Shown here: in pieces, positions 23,704 through 32,282 of the stretch
Position numbering within the stretch: position 1 is the first letter of the stretch
Layout of the letters: every line of letters starts with the position of its first letter
Assembly (NCBI RefSeq): GCF_040605455.1
Contig: NZ_JBEXCV010000091.1
Coordinates: forward strand, 1 to 37,362
Source: Embleya sp040605455
GTDB taxonomy: Bacteria > Actinomycetota > Actinomycetes > Streptomycetales > Streptomycetaceae
Length of the DNA stretch: 37,362 nucleotides
Reading direction: 5' to 3'
Notes under the pieces: model-generated
Database searches by the model: none
The model's input: only the letters and a program-made list of their open reading frames with translations
Told to the model about the DNA's origin: nothing
Made by a program: the position numbers and the translations under genes

Positions 23704-25517
23704 GTCGACGGATACCCGCCCGCGAGTCGGCCGCCGCCGCGCGCGAGGCGCTGGCGCTGATCCTGCGCGCGGCGCCCGTCCAGGCGGCGGGGTCACTGGC
23801 GGCCACTATCGGCCTGGCGGGCCTGCCGATCGCCACCGCATGGTTGACCAAATTGGTGATCGATCGGTTGGCCGAGGCGCATGGTTCGATCACCGCTCCG
23901 GCGCTCGCTCTCGCGCTTACCGGGTTGGCGGCGACCGTACTGCCGGGGCTGGGCCGCTATCTGCACGCCCAAGTCGGCCGGGCCACCGGAGTGCTGGCCA
24001 CCGATCGACTGTTCGGCGCGGCCGAACGCCAGGTGGGACTGCGGCGGTTCGAGGATCCGGGATTTTTGGACCGACTGCGGCTGGCCCAGCAGGGCACCAC
24101 CAACTTCGGCGTTCTGGTGGACGGCGCGGGCAGCACCCTCCAGGGCACGCTCACCCTGGTCGGCTTCATCGGCTCGCTGTTGTTCCTCAGTCCCACGATG
24201 ACCGCCCTGGTGCTGGTGGCGGGTGTGCCGGTGCTGATCGCCGAACTGCGGTTGTCCCGAATGCGGGCCGGGATGGTATGGGACAACGAGCAGGTGCACC
24301 GCCGGGAGTTCTTCTACAGCGGACTGCTGACCGGCGTCCAGGCGGCCACGGAAATCCGGCTGTTCGGGATCGGTCCGGTCCTGCGGGCGCGGATGATGAC
24401 GGAGCGTCGGCGCGCCAACGAGGCCGAACGCCGGATGGATCTGCGCGAGTTCGCCACCCAGGGGGCACTGGGCGCGCTCGGCGCCGCGGTGGCCGGCGGC
24501 GGCCTGTGGTGGGCCGTGACGGCGGCCCGCGACGGCACGCTCACCGTCGGGGACGTGGTGATGTTCGTCGCCGCACTCACCGGCATCCAGAACGCGCTGA
24601 ACACCCTGGTCACCTCGATCGCCTCCACCTACGGACAACTCCTCGGCATGACCCACTACGTCGCGGTCGCCCGCGCCGAACCCGATCTGGCCTCGGCGAC
24701 CGAGACCGTACCCGCCCCGGAGCCCGACGTGGGCATCGAGTTCCACGACGTGTGGTTCCGCTACAGCGACGACCACCCCTGGGTGCTCGGCGGTGTCGAC
24801 CTGCGCGTCCCGCGCGGTCGGGCGGTGGCACTGGTGGGACTCAACGGCGCGGGCAAGAGCACGCTGGTCAAGCTGCTGTGCCGGATGTACGACCCGACCC
24901 GGGGTCGGATCACCTGGGACGGCGTGGACCTGCGCGACATCCCGCCGGCCGAGTTGCGCGGGCGGATCAGCGCGGTGTTCCAGAACCACATGAACTACGA
25001 CATGACGGCCGCGGAGAACATCGCCCTCGGCGACCCGGACAGCCTGGACGACCGGGCCCGAATCGAGGCCGCAGCGGAACGGGCGGGCATCCACGAGAAG
25101 TTGGCCGCGTTGCCGCGCGGCTACGACACGCTGCTGACCCGGATGTTCTTCAGCGAGGCCGACAAGGAGGACCCGGACACCGGCGTGGTGCTCTCCGGCG
25201 GCCAGTGGCAACGCCTGGCCCTGGCACGGGCGTTCGTGCGGGTCGGTCGCGAGCTGATGATCCTGGACGAACCCAGCTCGGGCTTGGACCCGCAGGCCGA
25301 GCACGAGGTGCACACCCGGATGCGCGAGTACCGCGAAGGACGCACCAGCCTGCTCATCTCGCACCGGCTCGGCGCGGTGCGCGACGCGGACCTGATCGTG
25401 GTCCTGGACGGCGGTCGGATCGTCGAACAGGGCCCACACGAGGAGCTACTCGACCGCGAGGGCCACTACGCGAGCCTGTTCCGGCTCCAGGCCGCGGGAT
25501 ATCAGGAGGCGAAGTGA
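23700..25517 (+). CDS. ABC exporter, fused membrane and ATP-binding domains
   Basis: A 605-residue half-transporter that works as a dimer. A six-helix membrane domain (about 20-330) is followed by the nucleotide-binding domain: Walker A GLNGAGKST (Lys386), Q-loop FQNHMNYDMTAAENI, signature LSGGQWQRLALARAF, Walker B LMILDEPSSGLD and switch His in SLLISHRLG. No C39 leader-peptidase domain is present, which fits the separate S26 peptidase gene downstream. The cargo is inferred to be the Cys-rich peptide encoded upstream. Confidence 0.88.
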   Translation: MSRRIPARESAAAAREALALILRAAPVQAAGSLAATIGLAGLPIATAWLTKLVIDRLAEAHGSITAPALALALTGLAATVLPGLGRYLHAQVGRATGVLATDRLFGAAERQVGLRRFEDPGFLDRLRLAQQGTTNFGVLVDGAGSTLQGTLTLVGFIGSLLFLSPTMTALVLVAGVPVLIAELRLSRMRAGMVWDNEQVHRREFFYSGLLTGVQAATEIRLFGIGPVLRARMMTERRRANEAERRMDLREFATQGALGALGAAVAGGGLWWAVTAARDGTLTVGDVVMFVAALTGIQNALNTLVTSIASTYGQLLGMTHYVAVARAEPDLASATETVPAPEPDVGIEFHDVWFRYSDDHPWVLGGVDLRVPRGRAVALVGLNGAGKSTLVKLLCRMYDPTRGRITWDGVDLRDIPPAELRGRISAVFQNHMNYDMTAAENIALGDPDSLDDRARIEAAAERAGIHEKLAALPRGYDTLLTRMFFSEADKEDPDTGVVLSGGQWQRLALARAFVRVGRELMILDEPSSGLDPQAEHEVHTRMREYREGRTSLLISHRLGAVRDADLIVVLDGGRIVEQGPHEELLDREGHYASLFRLQAAGYQEAK

Positions 25518-26179
25518 ACGGGCGAACGATGGCAGTCGCCGGCGCCGCGGCCGGCGCGCTGGGCGGCGCGGCGCTCCTGTGGATGCAGCGACGCTACATG
25601 GTGGCCACGGTCGAGGGGCCCAGCATGGAGCCCACGCTCTCCCCGGGTGATCGGCTCCTGGTGCGCCGCAGCGGTCGGGTCCTGGCCGGCCAGGTGGTGG
25701 TCGTCCGGATCCCGAATCCGGCGACGCTGCCCGGACTGCCGCCCGAGCTGCGGCAGTTGGATCCGGCAGAGCTGGCCGCGCTGCCGATGCGGCCGGATCT
25801 GGCCCCACAGCCGGCCGGTCGGCTGATGATCAAACGGGCGGTGGCGGTGGAGGGCGATCGGGTACCCCGGGATCGGTTCCCTGTGCTGCGCGACGTGGCC
25901 GGGGAGGTGGTACCCGACGGCGCGCTGGTCGTGCTGGGCGACAACGCCGCCTCGAGCTGGGATTCGCGCGCGTACGGATTCGTGCACCGTCACCAGGTGG
26001 TCGGCGTGGCGGTGCGCCGGATCGCGCCGCCGGGCGCTCCGCGAACCTCGGGCGAGGGGCTGATGCGGGCGGCGCCGGCATACGAGGCCGGAGGTACGCG
26101 GGAATCGAACCCGTTCGACGGCACGTGGCGCGGGATCGATCCCGTCCGTTTCGGCGATCACGGCGAATACGGCAACTGA
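25514..26179 (+). CDS. Signal peptidase I-like protease (S26)
   Basis: A 221-residue protein. One N-terminal membrane helix (about 6-24) is followed by the serine-lysine protease motifs: EGPSMEPTLSPGDRLLV with Ser37, LMIKRAVAVEGDRV with Lys107, and VVLGDNAASSWDSRAYG (box E). A GTG start lies after AGGAGGCGAA and overlaps the exporter stop by four bases. A signal peptidase inside such an operon most simply removes the leader of the precursor, whose Val-Glu-Ala junction suits it. The C-terminal 40 residues beyond VRRIAPPGAP are unlike housekeeping signal peptidase I. Confidence 0.85.
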   Translation: MNGRTMAVAGAAAGALGGAALLWMQRRYMVATVEGPSMEPTLSPGDRLLVRRSGRVLAGQVVVVRIPNPATLPGLPPELRQLDPAELAALPMRPDLAPQPAGRLMIKRAVAVEGDRVPRDRFPVLRDVAGEVVPDGALVVLGDNAASSWDSRAYGFVHRHQVVGVAVRRIAPPGAPRTSGEGLMRAAPAYEAGGTRESNPFDGTWRGIDPVRFGDHGEYGN

Positions 26180-26382
26180 TCGAGCACCGCTTCCCCTGGT
26201 CCACGCCTCGGCCACCCCGACGGCGTCACCCCGACGCGCTCGACGAATTCGTGCCCGTCACTCCGTGCCCGGCGGCATCCATCCCGAATTCACCGCTCGC
26301 CGACCTGGATTACGGTATGCGCGCATTTCCCACGCCGTGGTCCACTGCCGCAGGACGCCGAGCCGGGGGTGGCCACGGCACT

Positions 26383-26398
26383 GTCCTGTCGGCAGGAC
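26383..26398 (+). terminator. Short hairpin between export operon and antiporter
   Basis: GTCCTG and CAGGAC pair over a TCGG tetraloop. It lies 204 bases past the signal peptidase stop, far for a terminator, and is followed directly by the antiporter promoter region. Confidence 0.4.
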
Positions 26399-26426
26399 GG
26401 CGAATCCCGTGGCTTGGGGAAATTCG

Positions 26427-26460
26427 GGTCCTTGAAAGGACCGGCCGGCCGCTCTACGTT
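26427..26460 (+). promoter_or_regulatory. Promoter with overlapping operator palindrome, antiporter
   Basis: TTGAAA (26432-26437) and TACGTT (26455-26460) are 17 bases apart, a reasonable -35/-10 pair. The palindrome GGTCCTT-GA-AAGGACC (26427-26442) covers the -35 box, so a bound regulator would compete with RNA polymerase. The regulator is unknown. Confidence 0.5.
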
Positions 26461-26532
26461 GATGCCGCGGCGCTCTCCAGCCCAATATCGAATGCGTTAT
26501 TCAGTGGATTCAGAACCGGGGGAGAGTAGACC

Positions 26533-27861
26533 TTGTCCGAACCTCATTTCCTCGCTGCCCGCTCAGCCGACGCGGTCACCGGGAGCATGCTCGCGGGGCT
26601 TGCCCTGATCCTTGCCGCGGCATTCGTTTTCGGCCGACTGGCCACGCGCGTCGGACAACCGGCGGTCGTGGGAGAGATCGTCGCGGGACTCGTCCTGGGG
26701 CCGAGCCTGCTGGGCCTGTTCCCGGGCGACCCCACCGAGGTCTTGTTCCCGTCGGATACCCGGCCGCTCTTCCAAGCGCTGTCGCAACTGGGCCTGGTGC
26801 TCTTCATGTTCGGCATCGGTTATCAGTCGGACGTCTTGCACCTGCGAGGAGCCGGTCGCCAGGTCACCGCGGTGTCCCTCGGTTCCGTCACCCTGCCGTT
26901 CCTGCTCGGAACCGGGCTGGCGGCGTTGCTCTACCCCTGGTACGACAATTCCCAGCTCAGAACCGACGGCATGCTCGCACCGGTCCTCTTCCTCGGGGCG
27001 GCGATGTCCATCACCGCCTTCCCGGTGCTCGCCAGAATCATCGCCGAACGGGGCATGCAGCGCAGCCGCATCGGTGCGATGTCTCTCGCTTGTGCCGCCA
27101 TCGAGGACTTCCTCGCGTGGTGCGTGCTGGCCGTGATCGTCGTCATCGCAACCGCCGGTGGGCCCTGGCCGCTGGTACGGATGATGCTTGAGTCGACCCT
27201 GTTCCTCCTGATCCTCGTCTACATCGTCCGCCCCGGACTGCGGTGGTTGTCGGCTTCGGAGCGGAGACAGGCCGGTAGCGCCCTCATCCATGCCGTCCTC
27301 GTCACCGGCCTGCTGCTGTCCGCCTGGGCCACCAACGAAATCGGGCTGCACGCCGTCTTCGGTGCCTTCGCCTTCGGCGCCGCCGTACCACGCCGGCAGA
27401 TCGAGGAGCAGGCTCCCGAGGCTGCCGCGCTCATCGACCGGACCGGTCTCTTCCTGCTGCCGGTCTTCTTCACCGTCACCGGTCTTTCGGTGGATCTCGG
27501 CAGTCTCGGCCGGCGCGGCCTCGTGATGGTCTTCGCCGTCATCCTGGTGGCGTGTGTGGGCAAGTTCGTGGGAGCGGCCACCGCTGCCCGCCTGTCCGGC
27601 GCGTCGGGGCACGAGTCGATCACGCTCGGAGTCCTGCTCAACGCCCGCGGACTCACCGAACTGGTCATCCTGAACGTGGGCCTCGGGCTGGGAGTGCTCG
27701 ACACGCGGGTGTTCACCGCCATGGTGATCATGGCCTTGGTGACGACGCTCATGACCGGACCGTTGCTCCAACGCCTGGGCTTTCGACAGGGTTCACGTCC
27801 GGCCGCCGCTTCTTGCAAGAGCCTGGAGAAACCTCGCGAGACCATCGAGAAGGGTGCCTGA
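26533..27861 (+). CDS. Cation:proton antiporter (CPA2 type)
   Basis: A 442-residue membrane protein with about 12 hydrophobic segments, exchanging Na+ or K+ for H+. Typical family elements: VGEIVAGLVLGPSLLG after helix 1, GAAMSITAFPVLARI (the unwound helix region), HAVFGAFAFGAAVP and NARGLTELVILNVGL. The TTG at 26533 follows GGGGGAGAG at a good distance. Related antiporters occur in some ionophore and polyketide clusters as a self-protection or transport gene. Here it opens the right-hand biosynthetic cluster, but it could also be a housekeeping neighbour. Confidence 0.88.
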   Translation: MSEPHFLAARSADAVTGSMLAGLALILAAAFVFGRLATRVGQPAVVGEIVAGLVLGPSLLGLFPGDPTEVLFPSDTRPLFQALSQLGLVLFMFGIGYQSDVLHLRGAGRQVTAVSLGSVTLPFLLGTGLAALLYPWYDNSQLRTDGMLAPVLFLGAAMSITAFPVLARIIAERGMQRSRIGAMSLACAAIEDFLAWCVLAVIVVIATAGGPWPLVRMMLESTLFLLILVYIVRPGLRWLSASERRQAGSALIHAVLVTGLLLSAWATNEIGLHAVFGAFAFGAAVPRRQIEEQAPEAAALIDRTGLFLLPVFFTVTGLSVDLGSLGRRGLVMVFAVILVACVGKFVGAATAARLSGASGHESITLGVLLNARGLTELVILNVGLGLGVLDTRVFTAMVIMALVTTLMTGPLLQRLGFRQGSRPAAASCKSLEKPRETIEKGA

Positions 27862-27966
27862 TCAGGGCGGCGCCCAGGAGCGCGGCGCTTCGGGGACACG
27901 ACCGGCGGGGGTGCCTCGGCGAGAGAACGGCGAGCGACGAGCGCGGCAGCCGGGCGTCGTCCGCGA

Positions 27967-28019
27967 GTGTCCGGATCACGGGGAAACCTCACTCGATCGC
28001 TGTCCCGTCCACCGGACAC
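27967..28019. terminator. Nested inverted repeat after the antiporter
   Basis: GTGTCCGG (27967-27974) pairs with CCGGACAC (28012-28019), and inside it ACGGG (27978-27982) pairs with CCCGT (28004-28008), with symmetrical 3-base internal loops. It may end the antiporter transcript or act as a leader structure for the next one. Confidence 0.4.
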
Positions 28020-28063
28020 CGAATCCGGTCGGTAGCTGACGGCGAGTCCGTCATCGAGCATCC

Positions 28064-28075
28064 GAAAACGTTTTC
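28064..28075. promoter_or_regulatory. Perfect palindrome GAAAACGTTTTC
   Basis: A 12-base perfect palindrome with a central CG, in a G/C-rich background, 244 bases before the P450 start. The form (A/T-rich arms about CG) resembles operators of LacI-family regulators. No LacI gene is in the window. Confidence 0.5.
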
Positions 28076-28318
28076 CGCCACGGCACCGGTGGGGCCCGTT
28101 CGACGGTGAGGTTGGCAGGTGCGGTCGGCAACCGCGTGGACGTCCTCGCCGGCGTCCGTCCGGGCCGGAGCGTTGTCAACGCCGATACCCGTCCCGTACG
28201 GTCGATCCCTATCGCCGGTGGACACGCGATTGCCCTGCCGTTTTCATCCTCAGGAAAAGCCAATCACGATCACGACGGATGTCGTGGTCAATCCGGCAAC
28301 CGGAAGAGAGGGGGCGCC

Positions 28319-29545
28319 GTGACGGTCGAATTAGTGGACGAGCACGGTCTTTTCAGCGACCGTTATATGCAAGACAATTACGGCGTATTTGCCGAGCTTC
28401 GCCGGGTGGGTCCGATACATCGTGCGAATACTCCGAGTGGAATTCCGGTGTGGGTCGTCACGGGCTACGCGGAGGTATCCACCGCGCTGACGGACAGGCG
28501 ACTGTGCAAGGACTCGGCCCGGCTGCGAGCGATCATCGACCGGGCGACGGCGGCGAGGCTCGACGGATCGCGCGTGGCCGAGACGGTCGCCACCGACATG
28601 CTCAACAGCGACCCGCCCGAGCACACCAGGCTGCGGAAGCTGGTGGTCAAGGGGTTCAGCGCGCGCCGCATCGAACGGCTGAGGCCGCTCGTCCAGCAGA
28701 TCACCGACGACTTGCTGGATGCCATGGTGGCGCGGGCCGCGGACGGGACGGTCGACTTCGTCGATGCCTTCGCCTTCCCGCTACCGCTCACCGTCATCTG
28801 CGAACTGCTCGGCATTCCCCGCGCCGACCAGCGCTCGTTCCGCGCCTGGTCCACCGTCATCGTGGGCTCCTCGTCGCGGGACGACCTGCGCCGGACCACC
28901 ACGGCCCTGGGCGGCTACCTCGCGCAGATGATGTCCGCCAAGCGGTCCGCGCCGGGCGACGATCTGCTCTCCGATCTGGTCGAGGCCAGCGACACCGACG
29001 ACCGGCTCAGCCCGCTGGAGCTGGTCTCGATGGCCTGCCTGCTGCTGATCGCCGGGCACGAGACGACGATGAACCTGCTCGGCAGCGCGCTCCTGGCGCT
29101 CCTGCGGCACCCGGATCAGTTCGCGAAGCTGCGGACCCGGCCGGAGCTGCTGGACGCGGCGGTGGAGGAAACGCTCCGGTACAACTCCCCTGCTCCCGTC
29201 ACCACTTGGCGGTACGCGGCGGAACCGATGACCATCGGGGGCTCCCCGATAGCGACGAACGACATCGTGCTGCTGGCCCTGGGCGCCGCCAACCACGACG
29301 AGCGCTTCCCGGACCCGGACGCCTTCGACATCGAACGGCAGAGCACCGGCCACCTCAGCTTCGGGCACGGCATTCATTTCTGCCTGGGTGCCGCGCTGGC
29401 CCGGATGGAGGCGCAGGTCGCACTCGGTCGGCTGATCGAACGCTTCCCAGACATCGCGCTCGCGGTCCCCGCCGACGAACTGCGCTGGCGCCCGAGCACG
29501 ATCATGCACGGCCTGGCGGCCCTGCCCGTGCGGCTGGGGCGGTAA
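28319..29545 (+). CDS. Cytochrome P450 monooxygenase
   Basis: A 408-residue soluble bacterial P450 hydroxylating or epoxidising a small molecule. Motifs: AGHETT in the I helix (245-250), EETLR (283-287, ExxR) and SFGHGIHFCLGAALAR with haem-ligand Cys355. The GTG at 28319 follows GGAAGAGAGGGGG. Codon 5 is TTA (28331-28333), very rare in such genomes and read only by the bldA tRNA in Streptomyces, so translation probably waits for late development. It lies 92 bases upstream of the carrier protein gene and probably tailors the polyketide or peptide product. Confidence 0.92.
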   Translation: MTVELVDEHGLFSDRYMQDNYGVFAELRRVGPIHRANTPSGIPVWVVTGYAEVSTALTDRRLCKDSARLRAIIDRATAARLDGSRVAETVATDMLNSDPPEHTRLRKLVVKGFSARRIERLRPLVQQITDDLLDAMVARAADGTVDFVDAFAFPLPLTVICELLGIPRADQRSFRAWSTVIVGSSSRDDLRRTTTALGGYLAQMMSAKRSAPGDDLLSDLVEASDTDDRLSPLELVSMACLLLIAGHETTMNLLGSALLALLRHPDQFAKLRTRPELLDAAVEETLRYNSPAPVTTWRYAAEPMTIGGSPIATNDIVLLALGAANHDERFPDPDAFDIERQSTGHLSFGHGIHFCLGAALARMEAQVALGRLIERFPDIALAVPADELRWRPSTIMHGLAALPVRLGR

Positions 29546-29637
29546 CCACCCACGACGCGTGCCGTACCGGGCTCCGGTGCGGCCGGATGACCGAAAGCCC
29601 GCCCGCACCGGGCGGCCGGCACGGAGGAGAGGCACAG

Positions 29638-29880
29638 ATGGACGAGGAGCGCCGGATCCAGGTCGAGGATCTCGTCTGCGAACTACTGGAGCTGGACCGG
29701 GCCGAGGTCACCGACACGAGCAGCTTCGTCGACGACCACGGGGCCGACTCGCTGAATCTGATCGAGATCCTCGCCGGGCTGGAGAAGCGGTTCAACGTGG
29801 TGATCGCCCAGTCCGAGGTGCCGCGCATGGTCAACCTGCGCGGCGTGTACGAGGTACTCGACGCGACGCCGGGCTGGTAG
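29638..29880 (+). CDS. Acyl carrier protein
   Basis: An 80-residue carrier. The phosphopantetheine attachment motif is GADSLNLIE with Ser38, in the usual helix II context (FVDDHGADSL). The ATG at 29638 has GGAGGAGA upstream; an earlier in-frame ATG at 29587 lacks support. The stop is 25 bases before the ketosynthase gene. It holds the growing acyl chain for the ketosynthase pair and reductase downstream, and probably delivers it to the first C domain of the NRPS. Confidence 0.9.
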   Translation: MDEERRIQVEDLVCELLELDRAEVTDTSSFVDDHGADSLNLIEILAGLEKRFNVVIAQSEVPRMVNLRGVYEVLDATPGW

Positions 29881-29905
29881 CCGCCGGCCAATCGAGGGGG
29901 CGCAT

Positions 29906-31150
29906 ATGTCAACAGGAGCAACGGTGGACCGTTCGCGCGCCGAGCGGCGGCGGGTGGTCGTCACCGGCGTCGGTGTGCTGTCCAGCATCGGCATCGGGGC
30001 CATGGACTTCGCCGACGCACTTCGGGAGGGACGCAGCGGAGTCCGGCCGATCACCGTGTTCGACACCGAGGGTTTCGACTACCACAACGGGTGCGAGGTC
30101 GTCGGATTCGACCCGGCGAAGTGGATCCGCAACCTTGACATCGGCCTGCTCGGCAAGGCTACTCGGTTCGCGGTCGCGGCCGCCCGGATGGCTGTCGAAG
30201 ACGCGGGCCTGTCCCTCGCCCGGTTGCGGGACGAACCGGTCCTGGTCTCCATCGGCACCACGGACGGCGAGGCGTACGACCTGGACCGGCTCGTACAGAG
30301 CGAGCTGGATCGCGGACCCCAGGCGTACGACCCCGTCGCGGTGCGGCGGGTGTCCCCGGTCCGGCTCTCCACCGCCGTGGCCCAGGAACTCGGGCTGTAC
30401 CAGGCGGAGGCGTCCACCATGGCCACCGCGTGCTCGGCGGGCAACTACGCGATCGGTACCGGACTCGACGCGATCCGCTCGGGAGAGGTGGACCTGGCCC
30501 TGTGCGGCGGCGCGGACGCCATGTGCCGCAAGACGTTCGCCGGCTTCTACCGATTGGGCACGATCGCGCCGGAGCGCTGCCAACCGTTCGACGTCGACCG
30601 CAAGGGGATCCTCACCGGCGAGGGCGCCGGGCTGCTGGTGCTCGAGGAACTGGATTCGGCCCTACGCCGCGGCGCCAGGATCTACGCGGAGATCCTCGGA
30701 TGCGGACTCAGCTGCGACGCCTTCCACCCGGTCGCGCCGAACCAGTCGGGCGTCGCCCGGTGCATCGATCTGGCGCTGCGCGACGCCGGCGTCACGCCCG
30801 ACCAGGTCGACCTGATCTCGGCCCACGGCACGGGCACGATACCGAACGACGTCACCGAGACCATGGCCATCCGCGAGGTGTACGGCGAGCACCCGCCCCG
30901 CACCGTGGCACTCAAGTCGATGCTGGGGCACTCGATGGGCGCGGCCAGTGCCCTGGGCGCCATCGGGTGCGCGCTCGCCATCACCAACGGCTTCATCCCG
31001 CCCACCATCAACCACGAACGCACCGACCCGAAATGCGCGATCGACTGCGTGCCCAACAGGTCGGTCGAGGCGGACCTGCGGATCGTGCAGAACAACGGGA
31101 TGGCCTTCGGCGGTAACAACGCCGTGGTGGTCCTCGGCAGATACCAGTGA
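29906..31150 (+). CDS. Beta-ketoacyl-ACP synthase (KASII-type ketosynthase)
   Basis: A 414-residue condensing enzyme. The active site is complete: Cys176 in TMATACSAGN, His307 in SAHGTGT, Lys337 in ALKSML and His342 in LGHSMGAASA. GGANNA-type end NGMAFGGNNAVVVLG. It extends the acyl chain on the ACP by decarboxylative condensation. Its stop overlaps a possible GTG start of the next gene, the usual tight coupling of a ketosynthase with its chain length factor. The neighbouring partner, ACP and reductase point to a secondary type II polyketide synthase rather than primary fatty acid synthesis. Confidence 0.92.
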   Translation: MSTGATVDRSRAERRRVVVTGVGVLSSIGIGAMDFADALREGRSGVRPITVFDTEGFDYHNGCEVVGFDPAKWIRNLDIGLLGKATRFAVAAARMAVEDAGLSLARLRDEPVLVSIGTTDGEAYDLDRLVQSELDRGPQAYDPVAVRRVSPVRLSTAVAQELGLYQAEASTMATACSAGNYAIGTGLDAIRSGEVDLALCGGADAMCRKTFAGFYRLGTIAPERCQPFDVDRKGILTGEGAGLLVLEELDSALRRGARIYAEILGCGLSCDAFHPVAPNQSGVARCIDLALRDAGVTPDQVDLISAHGTGTIPNDVTETMAIREVYGEHPPRTVALKSMLGHSMGAASALGAIGCALAITNGFIPPTINHERTDPKCAIDCVPNRSVEADLRIVQNNGMAFGGNNAVVVLGRYQ

Positions 31151-31161
31151 GGAATCGTCGC

Positions 31162-32271
31162 ATGGGCATCGTCATCACGGCGTGGGACGCCGTGTCACCG
31201 TTCGGTACAGGTCGGGACGCCTTCACCGAGGGCCTCTGGTCCGGCGCCCGGCCCGCCCCCCGGCCCGTCGCCGCGGCGGCCCCCTCGCACTGGCCGGCAC
31301 CGGACCCGCGCGCCTGCCTGGTGCCCGACTTCTCGCCGCGAGAGGCGCTCGGCGCCAAGGGAACCCGGGCCATGGACCGGGTCACCGCGCTGGCCGCGGT
31401 CGCCGTCGGGCGGCTGCTGGAGGGGGTTGGCGCCGACCCGGCACCGGATGCTCCGGAGCACACCGGACTCGTGCTCGGCACCGCCACCGGCAGCGTGCAG
31501 AGCATGACCGACTTCACCCGCGAATCGCTGCAAGGTGCGCGGCCGTTCTACGTCGACCCGGCGCGCATGCCCAACACCGTGATGAACTGCGCCGCCGGAC
31601 AATGCGCGATCCGGTACCGGCTGCGGGGGCCCAACGCCACCATCGCCGCCGGCCGCGCGGCCGGCCTGCTGGCCTTGAGCTACCAGCGGCGACTGCTGTC
31701 CTGCGGTCGGGCGCGGCGGGTGGTGTGCGGCGCCGCAGAGGAGTATTCGGCGACCCGCTCCTGGCTGGAGCACCACGCCCGGCCGGATGGCACCGATCCG
31801 GCGCTGCTCGGCGAGGGTTGCGCGGTGATGGTGGGCGACGGCGCGCCGAGCGGTCCCGTGCTCGCCGAACTGCTCTCGGTACGCAGCCAGGTCTACCACG
31901 GCGACGATCCAGCCGACGCGGTACGCCAGGTGGTGCTGCGTACCCTGGCCTCGGCGGGAGTCACGGCGGACGAGGTCTGGGCCGTCTCGCCGAGCCGGCC
32001 GCCAGGCCCCGCGGGCGATCAGGAATGGGCAGCCCTGGCAGGGCTGTTCGCGCCGGACGCCCTCGACCGCCTCCCGCGGCTGCCGTTCGGCGACACCGGA
32101 GCGGCTTCCGCCGCCTTCCAACTCGTGTCGGTGTTCAGCGCACTGGACCGGCTGCCCGCAGCCGCCGGGCGGGCGGCCGTCGTCAGCTCCGTCGACCGCG
32201 ACGGCATCGTCGCCTGTGCGCTGCTGCGCCTGGGCGAGCGCCACTCTGCCGCCCGCCGTCCGCGAGACTGA
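31162..32271 (+). CDS. Ketosynthase-like partner / chain length factor, catalytically dead
   Basis: A 369-residue thiolase-fold protein; start ATG 31162 with GAGGA upstream (a GTG at 31147 adds five residues and overlaps the ketosynthase stop). It aligns with the preceding ketosynthase, but the catalytic Cys is Arg165 (NATIAAGRAAGLLAL), the first His region reads AVSPSRPPG in place of SAHGTGT, and the second reads FGDTGAASA with Asp in place of His. All three catalytic residues are lost, as in chain length factors, whose usual Gln at the Cys position is here Arg. It should pair with the ketosynthase and set the chain length or shape the pocket. Confidence 0.82.
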   Translation: MGIVITAWDAVSPFGTGRDAFTEGLWSGARPAPRPVAAAAPSHWPAPDPRACLVPDFSPREALGAKGTRAMDRVTALAAVAVGRLLEGVGADPAPDAPEHTGLVLGTATGSVQSMTDFTRESLQGARPFYVDPARMPNTVMNCAAGQCAIRYRLRGPNATIAAGRAAGLLALSYQRRLLSCGRARRVVCGAAEEYSATRSWLEHHARPDGTDPALLGEGCAVMVGDGAPSGPVLAELLSVRSQVYHGDDPADAVRQVVLRTLASAGVTADEVWAVSPSRPPGPAGDQEWAALAGLFAPDALDRLPRLPFGDTGAASAAFQLVSVFSALDRLPAAAGRAAVVSSVDRDGIVACALLRLGERHSAARRPRD

Positions 32272-32282
32272 GGGAAAACCGG

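Larger units (their letters stand above)
26180..26532. other. Promoter region before the antiporter
   Basis: It contains a hairpin GTCCTG-TCGG-CAGGAC (26383-26398), which may end the signal peptidase transcript, then a palindrome and promoter for the antiporter, listed separately. No gene is supported. Confidence 0.45.
27862..28318. other. Intergenic region before the P450
   Basis: It contains two regulatory-looking elements listed separately (27967-28019 and 28064-28075) and a weak promoter candidate, TTGTCA (28173-28178) with TACGGT (28197-28202), 18 bases apart. A longer P450 frame starting at 28106 is only open sequence; its translation is not P450-like before 28319. Confidence 0.45.

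Noticed and set aside
30948..32271. 693-residue frame joining the ketosynthase partner to the reductase
   Set aside because: The first part is a shadow; only the section from 32283 has the SDR motifs and its own ribosome site.
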